The notes below the pieces were generated by a model, which was given only the letters and a program-made list of their open reading frames with translations, was not told the origin of the DNA and did not search any database. DNA of 19,874 nt from an uncultured Oscillospiraceae bacterium. Its GTDB lineage: Bacteria; Bacillota_A; Clostridia; Oscillospirales; Oscillospiraceae. Positions 6,766 through 14,567 of the stretch are shown in pieces; within the stretch, counting starts at the first letter, position 1; each line of letters begins with the position of its first letter. Position numbers and translations under genes: made by a program. The stretch spans positions 1 to 19,874 of the forward strand of contig CAJTTS010000062.1 of assembly GCA_910579155.1 (NCBI GenBank). The letters run 5' to 3'.

Positions 6766-6794
6766 TTGTTTTCGGCGGGTTACTATGGTATACT
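6766..6794 (+). promoter_or_regulatory. Promoter for the epimerase-transketolase operon
   Basis: TTGTTT (6766-6771), 17-bp spacer, TATACT (6789-6794), about 50 bases before the epimerase ATG. The -35 is weak (three matches), the -10 strong. It diverges from the promoter at 6670-6698; about 67 bp of AT-rich DNA lies between the two -35 elements. Confidence 0.5.
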
Positions 6795-6846
6795 AAAGTG
6801 TAATATCACAAAAGGCTGGTTTTCCGGCGGAGCGGAGGGGTTTAAG

Positions 6847-7899
6847 ATGGAGGGAAATAGGCGAATCTTCGGATACATGGACAATGCCCCGGTGGAAGAG
6901 ATCACCCTGAGCAACGGGTATCTCAAGTGCAATATTATTACCTACGGCGGCGCGGTGCGCTCCCTGATGGCGCCCGACCAAAACGGGAACTGGGTGGATG
7001 TGGCGCTGGGCTTCGACACCCTGGAGGATTACAGGAAACAGGACAAGTATATGGGCGCCCTGGTGGGCCGGTACGCCAACCGCATCGGCGGGGCGAAATT
7101 TACCCTGAACGGCGTGGAGTACAAGCTGGCCGCCAACGACGGGGCCAACTCCCTCCACGGCGGGAAGGTTGGGTTCGACAAGCGGATTTGGACGGTAGAA
7201 GAGCTGAAGGAGAGAGAAGTCACCCTCTCCCTCGCCTGCGGCGATATGGAGGAGAACTACCCCGGCGCCCTGGAGGTCCGGGTGACCTACACCCTGGACC
7301 GGGACACGCTGAGAATCCAATACTGGGCCAGAAGCGACAAGGACACCGTGTTCAACCCAACCAACCACAGCTATTTCAACCTGTCCGGCCACAACAGCGG
7401 CAGCGTGGAAGGACAATATATCCGGGTGTTCGGCTCCCGCTACACCCCCGTTGGAGCGGGGCTCATCCCCACGGGAGAAGCTGCCCCGGTGGAGGGCACC
7501 CCGATGGACCTGCGGGAATTCCAGCCCATCGGGAAGCGCATCAACGAGGATTTTGAGCAGCTTACCATGGCGGGGGGATACGACCATAACTGGATCATAG
7601 ATCCCCTGGGCAGCACGCTGGCCGCAGCGGCCTATGCGGAGGACACCGGTATCGCCATGACGGTACACACTACCCTGCCCGGAGTGCAGTTCTACGCGGG
7701 CAACTTTATCGGTGGCTGCCCCGCCGGCAAGGGGGGCGCGGTATACGGCGACCGCAGCGGCTTCTGCCTGGAGACCCAGTTTTTCCCCGACAGCCCCAAC
7801 AAGCCGGGGTTTCCCTCTTGCGTCCTGAAGGCGGGGGAGGAATTCAGCCGGTGGACCAGCTACCGCTTTTTGCCGCTGGCCAGCATTGACCGGCCGTAA
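6847..7899 (+). CDS. galM: Aldose 1-epimerase (mutarotase)
   Basis: The 350-residue protein interconverts alpha and beta anomers of aldoses such as galactose and glucose in the cytoplasm. It carries the family signature throughout: TYGGAVRSL (32-40), GRYANRI (74-80), NSLHGG with H104, NPTNHSYFNLSG with H174, GYDHNW with D246, QFYAGN (281-286) and the catalytic-base region FCLETQFFPDSPN with E309. H104, H174 and E309 are the expected catalytic residues. The length is normal for the family. The start ATG 6847 has GGAGGGG seven bases upstream; an open upstream extension lacks such a site. The two transketolase genes follow 70 bp downstream without an obvious terminator or promoter in between, so all three are probably one sugar-metabolism operon. 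Confidence 0.95.
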   Translation: MEGNRRIFGYMDNAPVEEITLSNGYLKCNIITYGGAVRSLMAPDQNGNWVDVALGFDTLEDYRKQDKYMGALVGRYANRIGGAKFTLNGVEYKLAANDGANSLHGGKVGFDKRIWTVEELKEREVTLSLACGDMEENYPGALEVRVTYTLDRDTLRIQYWARSDKDTVFNPTNHSYFNLSGHNSGSVEGQYIRVFGSRYTPVGAGLIPTGEAAPVEGTPMDLREFQPIGKRINEDFEQLTMAGGYDHNWIIDPLGSTLAAAAYAEDTGIAMTVHTTLPGVQFYAGNFIGGCPAGKGGAVYGDRSGFCLETQFFPDSPNKPGFPSCVLKAGEEFSRWTSYRFLPLASIDRP

Positions 7900-7969
7900 G
7901 CACCGCGAGAATACCCGCAAACCGCCCGCGCCCCACCGTGCGGTCTGCCGAAAGAAAGAAGGAAATCAT

Positions 7970-8815
7970 ATGACGGCCAACGAGAAAAAGGCGCTGCAAA
8001 TCAACGCCTGCAGGGTGCGCATGGGGGTCATCGAGTCCACCCACGCTGCCAAGGCGGGCCACCCCGGCGGGAGCCTGTCCTCCGCTGAGGTGTTTACCTA
8101 CCTGTACTTCAAGGAGCTGAACGTGGACCCCAAGGACCCCCAGAAGTGGGACCGGGACCGGTTTGTGCTGTCCAAGGGCCACTGTGCGCCGGGGCTGTAC
8201 GCCGCGCTGGCGCTCCGGGAGTTCTTTCCCTGGGAGGACCTCAAGACCCTGCGCCACATTGGGAGCTACCTCCAGGGGCACCCGGACATGAAGCGCATCC
8301 CCGGGGTGGATATGTCCACAGGATCTCTGGGCCAGGGCGTGTCCGCCGCCTGCGGCATGGCGCTGGCCGCCAAAAAGCAGGGCAACCCCTGCCGGGTGTA
8401 CACCCTGCTGGGGGACGGCGAGATCCAGGAGGGCCAGGTGTGGGAGGCCATGATGTTCGCCCACCACTACAAGCTGGACAACCTGTGCGTGGTCATCGAC
8501 AACAACGGGCTCCAGATCGACGGCCCCGTGGACCAGGTCATGAGCCCATACCCCATTGCGGACAAGCTGAAAGCCTTCGGGCTGGAGTGCGTGGAAATTG
8601 ACGGCCACGACTTCGACGCGCTGGAGGCGGCCTTTGCCCAAGCGCGTGCCGTGAAGGGCACGCCCTTCGCCATTGTGATGAAAACCACCAAGGGTAAGGG
8701 AGTCGGCTATATGGAGAACCAGGTGGGCTGGCACGGCAAGGCCCCCAACGACGAGCAGGCCGAGGCCGCGTTGAAGGAACTGGGCGCGGAGCTTGCCAGA
8801 CTGGAGGCGATGTGA
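7970..8815 (+). CDS. Transketolase, N-terminal (thiamine diphosphate-binding) subunit
   Basis: The 281-residue protein is the pyrophosphate-binding half of a split transketolase. Evidence: HAAKAGHPGGSLSSAE (25-40), DRFVLSKGHCAPGLYAAL (63-80), STGSLGQGVSAACGMA (116-131), and the ThDP/Mg motif GDGEIQEGQVWEA (148-160) ending in NN (178-179). Together with the next gene it would transfer two-carbon ketol units between pentose-, tetrose- and hexose-phosphates in the non-oxidative pentose-phosphate pathway. Many Clostridia and Archaea encode the enzyme as two polypeptides, so the split is natural, not a frameshift; each half has its own start and stop. AAGAAGGA precedes the ATG. The C-terminal subunit begins one base after this stop, implying coupled translation and a 1:1 complex. 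Confidence 0.95.
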   Translation: MTANEKKALQINACRVRMGVIESTHAAKAGHPGGSLSSAEVFTYLYFKELNVDPKDPQKWDRDRFVLSKGHCAPGLYAALALREFFPWEDLKTLRHIGSYLQGHPDMKRIPGVDMSTGSLGQGVSAACGMALAAKKQGNPCRVYTLLGDGEIQEGQVWEAMMFAHHYKLDNLCVVIDNNGLQIDGPVDQVMSPYPIADKLKAFGLECVEIDGHDFDALEAAFAQARAVKGTPFAIVMKTTKGKGVGYMENQVGWHGKAPNDEQAEAALKELGAELARLEAM

Positions 8816-8816
8816 G

Positions 8817-9761
8817 ATGGCGGACGTGAAGAAGATCGCCACCCGGCAGGGATACGGCGAGGCGCTGAAAGAATTGGGCGCCGTCCATGACAATATTGTG
8901 GTGTTTGACGCCGACCTGGCGGGATCCACTCAGACCGGGATGTTCGGCAAGGTGTTCCCCGACCGCCACTTCAACTGCGGCATTGCCGAGGGCAATATGA
9001 TGGCCGTGGCAGCAGGGGCCGCGTCCATGGGTATGGTGGCTTTCGCCTCCTCCTTCGCCATGTTCGCGGCGGGCCGGGCCTATGAACAGGTACGCAACTC
9101 CATCGGCTACACCCGGCTGAACGTGAAGATCGGCGCCTCCCACGGCGGCATCTCCGTGGGTGAGGACGGCGCGTCCCACCAGTGCCTGGAGGATTTTGCC
9201 TTGATGCGGTCCATCCCCGGCATGGTGGTCATGTCTCCCGCCGACGCGGTGGAGGCCAAGGCCATGGTCCGGGCGGCCTATGAGCACGAGGGACCGGTGT
9301 ATATGCGCTTCGGCCGCTCCCCCGTGCCCGTGTTCCACGACGAGGACAGCTTTACCTTTACCATCGGCAGGGGCGAGGTCATGCGGGACGGTACGGACGT
9401 GGCCATCATTGCCAATGGGCTGCTGGTTGCCGAGGCGGTGGAGGCCGGAAAGCTGCTGGAAGAGCGGGGTATCTCCGCACGGATTATCAACATGGCCACT
9501 ATCAAGCCCCTGGACGAGGAGATTGTGCTGAAGGCGGCGGAGGAGTGCGGGAAGATCGTCACCTGCGAGGAGCACTCCGTCATCGGCGGGCTGGGCGAGG
9601 CGGTGTGCTCCCTGCTCAGCGAAAAGCGGCCCACCCCGGTACGCCGCATCGGCACCAACGATGTGTTCGGTCACTCCGGTCCGGCGGCGGCGCTGCTGGA
9701 GGAGTTCGGGCTGTGCGCCGGCAACATCGCCGGGGTTGCAGAGGAGTTCGCCAAGGATTAA
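8817..9761 (+). CDS. Transketolase, C-terminal (pyrimidine-binding) subunit
   Basis: The 314-residue protein has the Pyr domain (about 6-170) and the C-terminal transketolase domain (about 185-305). The glutamate that activates thiamine diphosphate is E58 in FNCGIAEGNMM; SHGGISVGEDGASHQ and PVYMRFGRSPVP are also typical. The C-terminal domain is recognised by VAIIANGLLV, KPLDEE and EEHSVIGGLGEAV. It completes the enzyme whose ThDP-binding half is encoded immediately upstream. The stop of that gene (TGA 8813-8815) is followed after one base by this ATG, and GGAGG lies about ten bases before it inside the upstream gene. A strong terminator follows 12 bp after the stop. Confidence 0.95.
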   Translation: MADVKKIATRQGYGEALKELGAVHDNIVVFDADLAGSTQTGMFGKVFPDRHFNCGIAEGNMMAVAAGAASMGMVAFASSFAMFAAGRAYEQVRNSIGYTRLNVKIGASHGGISVGEDGASHQCLEDFALMRSIPGMVVMSPADAVEAKAMVRAAYEHEGPVYMRFGRSPVPVFHDEDSFTFTIGRGEVMRDGTDVAIIANGLLVAEAVEAGKLLEERGISARIINMATIKPLDEEIVLKAAEECGKIVTCEEHSVIGGLGEAVCSLLSEKRPTPVRRIGTNDVFGHSGPAAALLEEFGLCAGNIAGVAEEFAKD

Positions 9762-9773
9762 CGGAAAAAGCAG

Positions 9774-9804
9774 GGCCCCGGTCGGCGGACCGGGGCCATT
9801 TTTT
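9774..9804 (+). terminator. Rho-independent terminator after transketolase
   Basis: Perfect 10-bp arms GGCCCCGGTC (9774-9783) and GACCGGGGCC (9788-9797), 4-base loop GGCG, then A and TTTTTT (9799-9804). It ends the epimerase-transketolase unit. Confidence 0.95.
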
Positions 9805-10078
9805 GCACAGGAGAATGAAAATCGGAGCATTTTACCGGAATTTTTAAAATCGTGGATTTCACGGAGAAAAAGGGCTTGACACGATTTATGTAAACTTTGA
9901 AATGACGGAAAACTCCCGCTGCAAGGTTGCACAGGATTGTGGAAATCTGTGTGGAAGTTGTGGAAACCTTGAAAATCAAGGGTTTTCTAGAAAATGGGAT
10001 GAAAGTTGCAAGAGGAAATGCCCGCCTTTTGTTTCATTTTAAATTCTACGTTTTGCCAAAATAATTATGAGCCGCAGA
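9805..10078. other. AT-rich intergenic element A with TTGACA and TGTGGAA cluster; no gene seen
   Basis: No coding region is supported here. CTTGACA (9875-9881) is followed by TTATGT (9886-9891) and a poor -10-like TGAAAT 16 bp after TTGACA. Three TGTGGAA repeats start at 9938, 9950 and 9959. The block resembles the element at 14324-14404, with 16 of 21 positions identical across the leading segment (9875-9895 versus 14324-14344) and a similar repeat array after it. Any plus-strand transcript would run into the bidirectional terminator at 10079-10125. It may be a protein-binding region or a small-RNA locus; neither is shown. Confidence 0.45.
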
Positions 10079-10125
10079 AAATCCGGAGCCGTTTGGGAAA
10101 CTTTGTTCCAAACTGCTCCGGATTT
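10079..10125. terminator. Bidirectional terminator between element A and mrdA
   Basis: Arms AAATCCGGAGC + GTTTGG (10079-10096) and CCAAAC + GCTCCGGATTT (10108-10125), each pair perfect with one internal mismatch, enclose an 11-base loop. On the minus strand the stem begins 3 bases after the mrdA stop and ends in TTTT (10081-10078). On the plus strand it ends ATTTGTT. It should stop transcription from both sides. Confidence 0.8.
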
Positions 10126-10127
10126 GT

Positions 10128-12242
10128 TCAGCGCAACAAGGCGTTTTCCCCGGTGACGACGGACAGGGAGCTGTCGGTGGAGAAATACTGCTCCAGAATA
10201 CCCGCGGCGATTTCCGCCAGGCTGCCGCCCGCGTCGCCGCCCTCCGCCACCAGGCACAGGGCCACCTGGGGGTCGTCGTAGGGGGCGAAGCAGACGAAGA
10301 TGGCGTTGGTGGTGACCGCCTTGGCGGAGGTTTCGGCGGTGCCGGTTTTACAGCCCACCTCCACCGGCAGGGAGCCGAAGTACCGGGCCATGGTCCAGGT
10401 CTTGGACAGGTCGTACATGCCCTGCTTGACGGCGTCCAGGTGGTCGGGGGCGATGTCGATGGTATCCATCAGCTCAGGCTGGCACACTTGGGTCACCTGG
10501 CTGTAGTCGCTGGACTTGAACTCCTTGAGCAGGTGGCACTGATAGTGGTTGCCGCCGTTCACCAGGGTGGCCACGTAGTTTGCCAGTTGCAGCGGGGTAA
10601 AGGCGTTGTTGTCCTGGCCGATGGCGGCGAACATGGTCAGGCCCTCGAACCACTCCTGGCTGAAGGAGGCGGAGGTCTCCGGGCCGGAGACCCTGCCCTT
10701 GCTCTCGGACACCTCGATGCCGGTGTACTCCCCCAGGCCGAATTTGGCGGCGTATTCCCCCAGCACCTTGATGGTGGTGCGCCGGCCCACGTCGTAGAAA
10801 AAGCAGTTGCAGGAGTCGGTGATGGCCTTGGTCACGTTGTCGTAGCCGTGCCGTCCGGGCCAGATCCAGCAGTGGGGCTGGTCGGGGGGCGGGTAGAAGG
10901 TATAGGTACCGGTGCACTCGATGCGCTCGTCGGGGGTGATGACCTCCTCGGACAGGGCGGCCACGGCGGTGAGCATTTTAAAGGTGGAGCCCGGCGCGTA
11001 AACGCCGTGGGTGGCCCGGTTGAGCATGGGGCTGTTGGGGTCGCTCTCCAGGTCGCTATAGTTCTCCAGGAAGGAGGAAAGGTCGTAGGTGGGGTAGGAG
11101 GCCAGGGCCAGCACGCCCCCGGTCATGTCCACCACCGCCGCCGCCATGGGCTTCTGCTCCTCCTGCCGGGCGGCGTATTGGGCCAGCAGGTCCTCCGTGG
11201 TGGCCTGGAGGGCGATGTCCAGGGTGAGCACCGCGTTGTCCCCCGGCTCGGGCTCGCGGCTCCACTCCTGGCTGATGACATTGCCGTTCTCGTCCTTCTC
11301 AATGCGCCGTGTGCCGCTGACGCCGTGGAGCTTTTCCTCAAAGGCCAGCTCCACCCCGGCCACGCCCACGGTGGCGTTGTTGGGATAGCCCAGCTCCTTG
11401 TAATGCTCCGCGGATTCCCTGGGGATCGCCCCCGTATAGCCCAGTACGTGGGCGGCGTAGCTGGTCTCGTACTTCCGGGTGGTGGCCGTGTCGATGCGCA
11501 CGCCGGGCAGAGCTCGCTCCTTCACCTTGGAGATGAAGGCGATGCCAACCCCGCGGGCGAAGAGGTATTCGCTGTTGTCAACCTCGCGGAGGCGCAGATA
11601 CACCTCGTACAGCACTCCGGCCAGGTCCCGGTGGGCCTGGGTGGGGGTCTCTCCCTTCTCGATCAGCCCGAAGGTGACGCACATGGATTGGAACAGCTCG
11701 GGGGCGGCGGGCTCCGGCTCCTTGTCGGGGTCCCACCACTTGCACTTGCCGGCCAGGGAGCCCAGGTAAGTGCGCCTGGTTACCAGCTCGCCGTCGCTGT
11801 TCTTCTGCTGGTAGGTGAGGGGCGTATCGGAGGTGTAGGTCCAGGGGGGAGCGTCGGAGATGCGCAGCTCGGAGGTCCAGCTCACGCCCTCCTCCCGGCA
11901 GATGGCCAGCAGCTCGTCCAAGACCTCGTTGCGCCGAGCGCCCATGGCTGCGTAGTCCAAGGTCACGTTATAGCTCAGCTCGTTAGTGACCAGCACCCGG
12001 CCGTAGGTATCCAGAATTTCTCCCCGGACGCTGTTCACCCGCTCGGTCTGGATGTCGCGCTGGACGGAGTTGCTCCGGTATCTGGAGCCGTTCACGATCT
12101 GAGTCTGGTAAAGCACGGCCACAAAGAGGGACAGCGTGGCGCAGAACAGGGCGATGAGCAGGTTGGTGCGCAGCTTCAGGCGGCGGGCCTCGCGCTCCGC
12201 CTTTTCGTCCTGGATATGGGACAGGTCAAAAGGGTTATTCAT
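10128..12242 (-). CDS. mrdA: Penicillin-binding protein 2-type peptidoglycan transpeptidase
   Basis: The 704-residue class B PBP crosslinks peptidoglycan outside the membrane, here probably for cell elongation. A short cytoplasmic tail is followed by one membrane anchor (about 27-46), a PBP dimerisation domain (about 60-310, with SVRGEILDTYGRVL), and a transpeptidase domain with all three active-site motifs: STFK (S419 nucleophile, K422), SCN (477-479) and KTGT (632-635). Length and motifs are complete. The start overlaps the stop of the mreD-like gene by 8 bp, the classic elongasome pairing, which favours PBP2/MrdA over a division-specific FtsI. Acidic and proline-rich inserts around 168-185 and a PPPDQPHCWIW stretch (about 451-461) resemble other clostridial PBP2 proteins. 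A terminator follows directly. Confidence 0.92.
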   Translation of the reverse strand: MNNPFDLSHIQDEKAEREARRLKLRTNLLIALFCATLSLFVAVLYQTQIVNGSRYRSNSVQRDIQTERVNSVRGEILDTYGRVLVTNELSYNVTLDYAAMGARRNEVLDELLAICREEGVSWTSELRISDAPPWTYTSDTPLTYQQKNSDGELVTRRTYLGSLAGKCKWWDPDKEPEPAAPELFQSMCVTFGLIEKGETPTQAHRDLAGVLYEVYLRLREVDNSEYLFARGVGIAFISKVKERALPGVRIDTATTRKYETSYAAHVLGYTGAIPRESAEHYKELGYPNNATVGVAGVELAFEEKLHGVSGTRRIEKDENGNVISQEWSREPEPGDNAVLTLDIALQATTEDLLAQYAARQEEQKPMAAAVVDMTGGVLALASYPTYDLSSFLENYSDLESDPNSPMLNRATHGVYAPGSTFKMLTAVAALSEEVITPDERIECTGTYTFYPPPDQPHCWIWPGRHGYDNVTKAITDSCNCFFYDVGRRTTIKVLGEYAAKFGLGEYTGIEVSESKGRVSGPETSASFSQEWFEGLTMFAAIGQDNNAFTPLQLANYVATLVNGGNHYQCHLLKEFKSSDYSQVTQVCQPELMDTIDIAPDHLDAVKQGMYDLSKTWTMARYFGSLPVEVGCKTGTAETSAKAVTTNAIFVCFAPYDDPQVALCLVAEGGDAGGSLAEIAAGILEQYFSTDSSLSVVTGENALLR

Positions 12243-12738
12243 GGTAGATCCTCCCGTAGTTCACGCAGCAAAAACGGCCCACCCAGTACACCGGCAAGGC
12301 CAGCACAAGGGTCCACAAAAGCTCCGGGCCCGCCACCCCCAGCAGCACCTCCGGCGGGGCGGCGTGGGCGAGCAGGCGGCGGCCCACTTCCCACAGCTCC
12401 CACAGCAGGATGGCGAACACCGAGCAGATCAGGTGGCCCCACGCGTCCCGGCGGAGGACGTATTGGGTGGTCAGCCCTGCGGTCCAGCCGAAGGCGGACA
12501 GGGTGATGATGCAGGCGGGGCTGAGGTGGCCCAGGCCGGACATTACCGCCCCGCAGATCCCGCCGTAGACGGCGCCGAAGGGCGCGCCCTCCAGCGTACC
12601 CCCCGCCACGGCCAGGACAGGCAGCAACAGGGGCAGGGCGATGGGCAGCGGGCCCAGCACATAGTAGTTCACCACCGTCACCAGGGCCATGGCGATGAGG
12701 TAGGAGATCCATTTTAAAATTGTATCATGTCTTGTCAT
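12235..12738 (-). CDS. mreD: Rod-shape-determining protein MreD-like membrane protein
   Basis: From ATG 12738 the product is a 167-residue, very hydrophobic protein with about five membrane segments, the usual size and layout of MreD. MreD is an inner-membrane member of the elongation complex that links MreC, PBP2 and RodA. Sequence similarity in this family is low, so the assignment leans on topology, length and its 8-bp overlap with the PBP2 gene. There is no strong ribosome binding site at this ATG (GAGGG lies about 14 bases upstream). A longer version reading upstream would add a poorly hydrophobic segment and is less likely. mreB and mreC are not adjacent; miaB lies upstream with a 124-bp gap containing only short hairpins. 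Confidence 0.78.
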   Translation of the reverse strand: MTRHDTILKWISYLIAMALVTVVNYYVLGPLPIALPLLLPVLAVAGGTLEGAPFGAVYGGICGAVMSGLGHLSPACIITLSAFGWTAGLTTQYVLRRDAWGHLICSVFAILLWELWEVGRRLLAHAAPPEVLLGVAGPELLWTLVLALPVYWVGRFCCVNYGRIYHE

Positions 12739-12862
12739 AATGAAAAGGGGCCCTCGCAAAGGTGTTCTTTGGCTTTGTGGGGAGAGGAGGGGCAGCGAAA
12801 TGAACGAGCTTTCGCCGCAGGCGGAAGTGAGTGATATGGAGCTTGTCCCGATGTGGCCATGT

Positions 12863-14275
12863 TCATGCCAGTTCTCCAAAAAGCGCCCAGGTGGAGCAGT
12901 CCGTGATCCGGATATCCGCGTACTGCCCGATGAGGGCGGGGTCGCCGCTGAGATGGACCAGGCGGTTGCCCGCCGTCCGGGCGGTCAGGTTGTTCCGGGG
13001 ATCCTCCCCCGCGCCGTCGATGAGGCAGCGCTGGACCGTGCCGATGTACGCCCGGTGCTTTTCCAGGGAAATGCGGTTCTGGGTCTCCACCAGGCGGTCG
13101 AAGCTGGCGGACTTCTCCTCCTTTGACATGGGGTCGGGCATTTCCGCCGCCGGGGTGCCCTTCCGGGGGGAGTAGATGAAGGTGAACAGCGCGTCGAAGC
13201 GCACCTCCTCGATCAGGGACAGGGTGTCCTCAAACTCGGGGGTGGTCTCCCCGGGGAAGCCCACGATTACGTCGCTGGTGAGGACCACATTGGGAATGCG
13301 CTCCCGCAGGGCGCCCACCTTGTCCAGGTACTGCTCCCGGGTATAGCGGCGGTTCATGGCGGTGAGCACACGGGTATTTCCCGACTGGAAGGGCAGGTGG
13401 ATCACCGGGGCCACCTTTTCGCACCGGGCCATCACGTCGAAGAGCTTCTCTGTGGCGTCCTTGGGGTGGCTGGTCATGAAGCGCAGGAGAAAATCGCCGG
13501 GGATGGCGGCGGCCTCCTCCAGCAGGCGGGGGAAATCCCAGTCCCCCTCCAGGTCCTTGCCGTAGGAGTTCACGTTCTGGCCCAACAGGGTGATGTCCTT
13601 GTACCCCTGCTCCGCCAGCTCCTGGATTTCACGCAGGATGACGTCCGGCTCCCGGCTGCGCTCCCTCCCCCGGACATAGGGCACGATGCAGTAGGAGCAG
13701 AAGTTATTGCAGCCGTACATGATGGATACCCACGCCTTCAGCTTGCCGGAACGGCGGACAGGCAGGCCCTCGGCGATGGCGCCGTGGTCGGGCTCCGTCT
13801 CGAACACCCGGCCCCGGCGCAGGTACACCCGGCGCAGGAACTCCGGAAACCGCCACAGGGCCTGGGGCCCGAACACCAAATCAACGTGGCGGTAGGACTG
13901 CCGCAGGCGGTCTGCCACGTGGGCCTCCTGGGCCATGCAGCCGCACAGGCAGATGATCTGGTCCGGCTTTTTCCGCTTGCCGTGGACCAGCGCGCCCACG
14001 TTGCCGAACACCCGCTGTTCCGCGTGCTCCCGGATGGCGCAGGTGTTGATGACGATCACGTCCGCGCCCTGATCGGTATCGGTGATCTGGTAGCCCATGT
14101 CGGCCAGCATGCCCCGCAGAAGCTCGGAGTCCGCTTCGTTCTGCTGGCAACCGTAGGTGTCCACATAGGCCAGGGGCGGGGGGGATTTTTGGGCGTTCAG
14201 GGTGCGCAGCTCCGCGCAGTATTCCTTTTGCCGCCGGATATCCCCGGCGGGAATGACGGGTGTGGTTCGTTTCAA
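12863..14275 (-). CDS. miaB: tRNA-2-methylthio-N6-dimethylallyladenosine synthase
   Basis: The radical-SAM methylthiotransferase converts i6A37 to ms2i6A37 in tRNAs that read UNN codons. Numbered from TTG 14275 (470 residues), the N-terminal domain has the three auxiliary-cluster cysteines C43 (TYGCQQNEAD), C79 (NTCAIRE) and C113 (CGCMAQ). The radical-SAM domain has C189-x3-C193-x2-C196 (YGCNNFCSYCIVPYVRG), followed by LLGQNVNSYG and a C-terminal TRAM domain (about 400-470). The QNVNSYG and CIVPYVRGRERSR stretches distinguish MiaB from MtaB and RimO. The start was chosen because GGAGGG sits seven bases before TTG 14275; an in-frame TTG at 14290 precedes that site and would have none. The gene is complete and is followed after 124 bp by mreD. 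Confidence 0.95.
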   Translation of the reverse strand: MKRTTPVIPAGDIRRQKEYCAELRTLNAQKSPPPLAYVDTYGCQQNEADSELLRGMLADMGYQITDTDQGADVIVINTCAIREHAEQRVFGNVGALVHGKRKKPDQIICLCGCMAQEAHVADRLRQSYRHVDLVFGPQALWRFPEFLRRVYLRRGRVFETEPDHGAIAEGLPVRRSGKLKAWVSIMYGCNNFCSYCIVPYVRGRERSREPDVILREIQELAEQGYKDITLLGQNVNSYGKDLEGDWDFPRLLEEAAAIPGDFLLRFMTSHPKDATEKLFDVMARCEKVAPVIHLPFQSGNTRVLTAMNRRYTREQYLDKVGALRERIPNVVLTSDVIVGFPGETTPEFEDTLSLIEEVRFDALFTFIYSPRKGTPAAEMPDPMSKEEKSASFDRLVETQNRISLEKHRAYIGTVQRCLIDGAGEDPRNNLTARTAGNRLVHLSGDPALIGQYADIRITDCSTWALFGELA

Positions 14276-14323
14276 AGGAGAGCCCTCCAAGTAAAGTTTG
14301 TGGGATAAGCCGGGAAAGTTTCT

Positions 14324-14404
14324 CTTGACATGTGTTATGTTGACCGCAACGTTGTGGAAAATGATTGTGGAAAACTTTGTGAAACTTGTTGAAAACTGTG
14401 GAAC
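14324..14404. other. Intergenic element B: TTGACA/TTATGT block plus TGTGGAA array
   Basis: Plus strand CTTGACA (14324-14330) and TTATGT (14335-14340) are followed by five related repeats: TGTGGAAAA at 14353 and 14366, TGTGAAAC at 14378, TGTTGAAAA at 14387, TGTGGAAC at 14397. The complement of TGTGGAAAA is TTTTCCACA, one base from the DnaA box TTATCCACA, so DnaA binding is possible. The element lies upstream of miaB and downstream of the FAD-dehydrogenase gene and resembles element A (9875-9967). The remainder of 14276-14567 holds no recognisable gene. Confidence 0.5.
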
Positions 14405-14525
14405 GGCAGGGGTTTGCGCACCCGGGACCCTAAAGCGCCTGTTTACAGTTTTGCAACTTTTGAGGGTAAAAAAACGGACAAAATAATTGCGCGGACGGCT
14501 CGTTTACTCGTTTAAGCACCGGACA

Positions 14526-14567
14526 GCCGCCACGCCGGGCCGCCGTTTTGGGCCCGGCGTGGGCGGC
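14526..14567 (-). terminator. Long GC hairpin after the FAD-dehydrogenase gene
   Basis: Arms of 16-17 bases (14526-14541 and 14551-14567, one bulge) enclose a 9-base loop, starting at the base right after the stop codon of the dehydrogenase gene. No U-run follows on the minus strand, so it is a probable but non-canonical terminator or 3'-end stabiliser. Confidence 0.55.

Noticed and set aside
6760..6846. Upstream extension of the aldose epimerase
   Set aside because: The extra 29 codons cross the promoter at 6766-6794 and have no ribosome binding site, whereas ATG 6847 has a strong one.
8793..8816. Earlier in-frame start for the transketolase C-terminal subunit
   Set aside because: It would overlap the N-terminal subunit by eight codons and lacks a ribosome binding site; ATG 8817 gives the family-typical start.
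7970..9761. Transketolase broken by a frameshift
   Set aside because: The two polypeptides each have their own start, ribosome binding site and full domain set; two-subunit transketolases are normal in Clostridia.
9805..10078. CRISPR array suggested by repeated TGTGGAA words
   Set aside because: The repeats are 7-9 bases with 9-13-bp periodicity, far too short and close for a CRISPR array, and no cas genes are present.
10440..12506. A 688-codon plus-strand frame opposite mrdA and mreD
   Set aside because: It is the antisense shadow of a PBP2 gene with all catalytic motifs; its own composition is repetitive Gly/Val/His/Gln with no family signature.
12780..13126. Plus-strand ORF from ATG 12800 with a good GGAGAGGAGGGG site upstream
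   Set aside because: The ribosome-binding-like sequence is tempting, but after about 20 codons the frame is antisense to miaB and has no recognisable domain or promoter.
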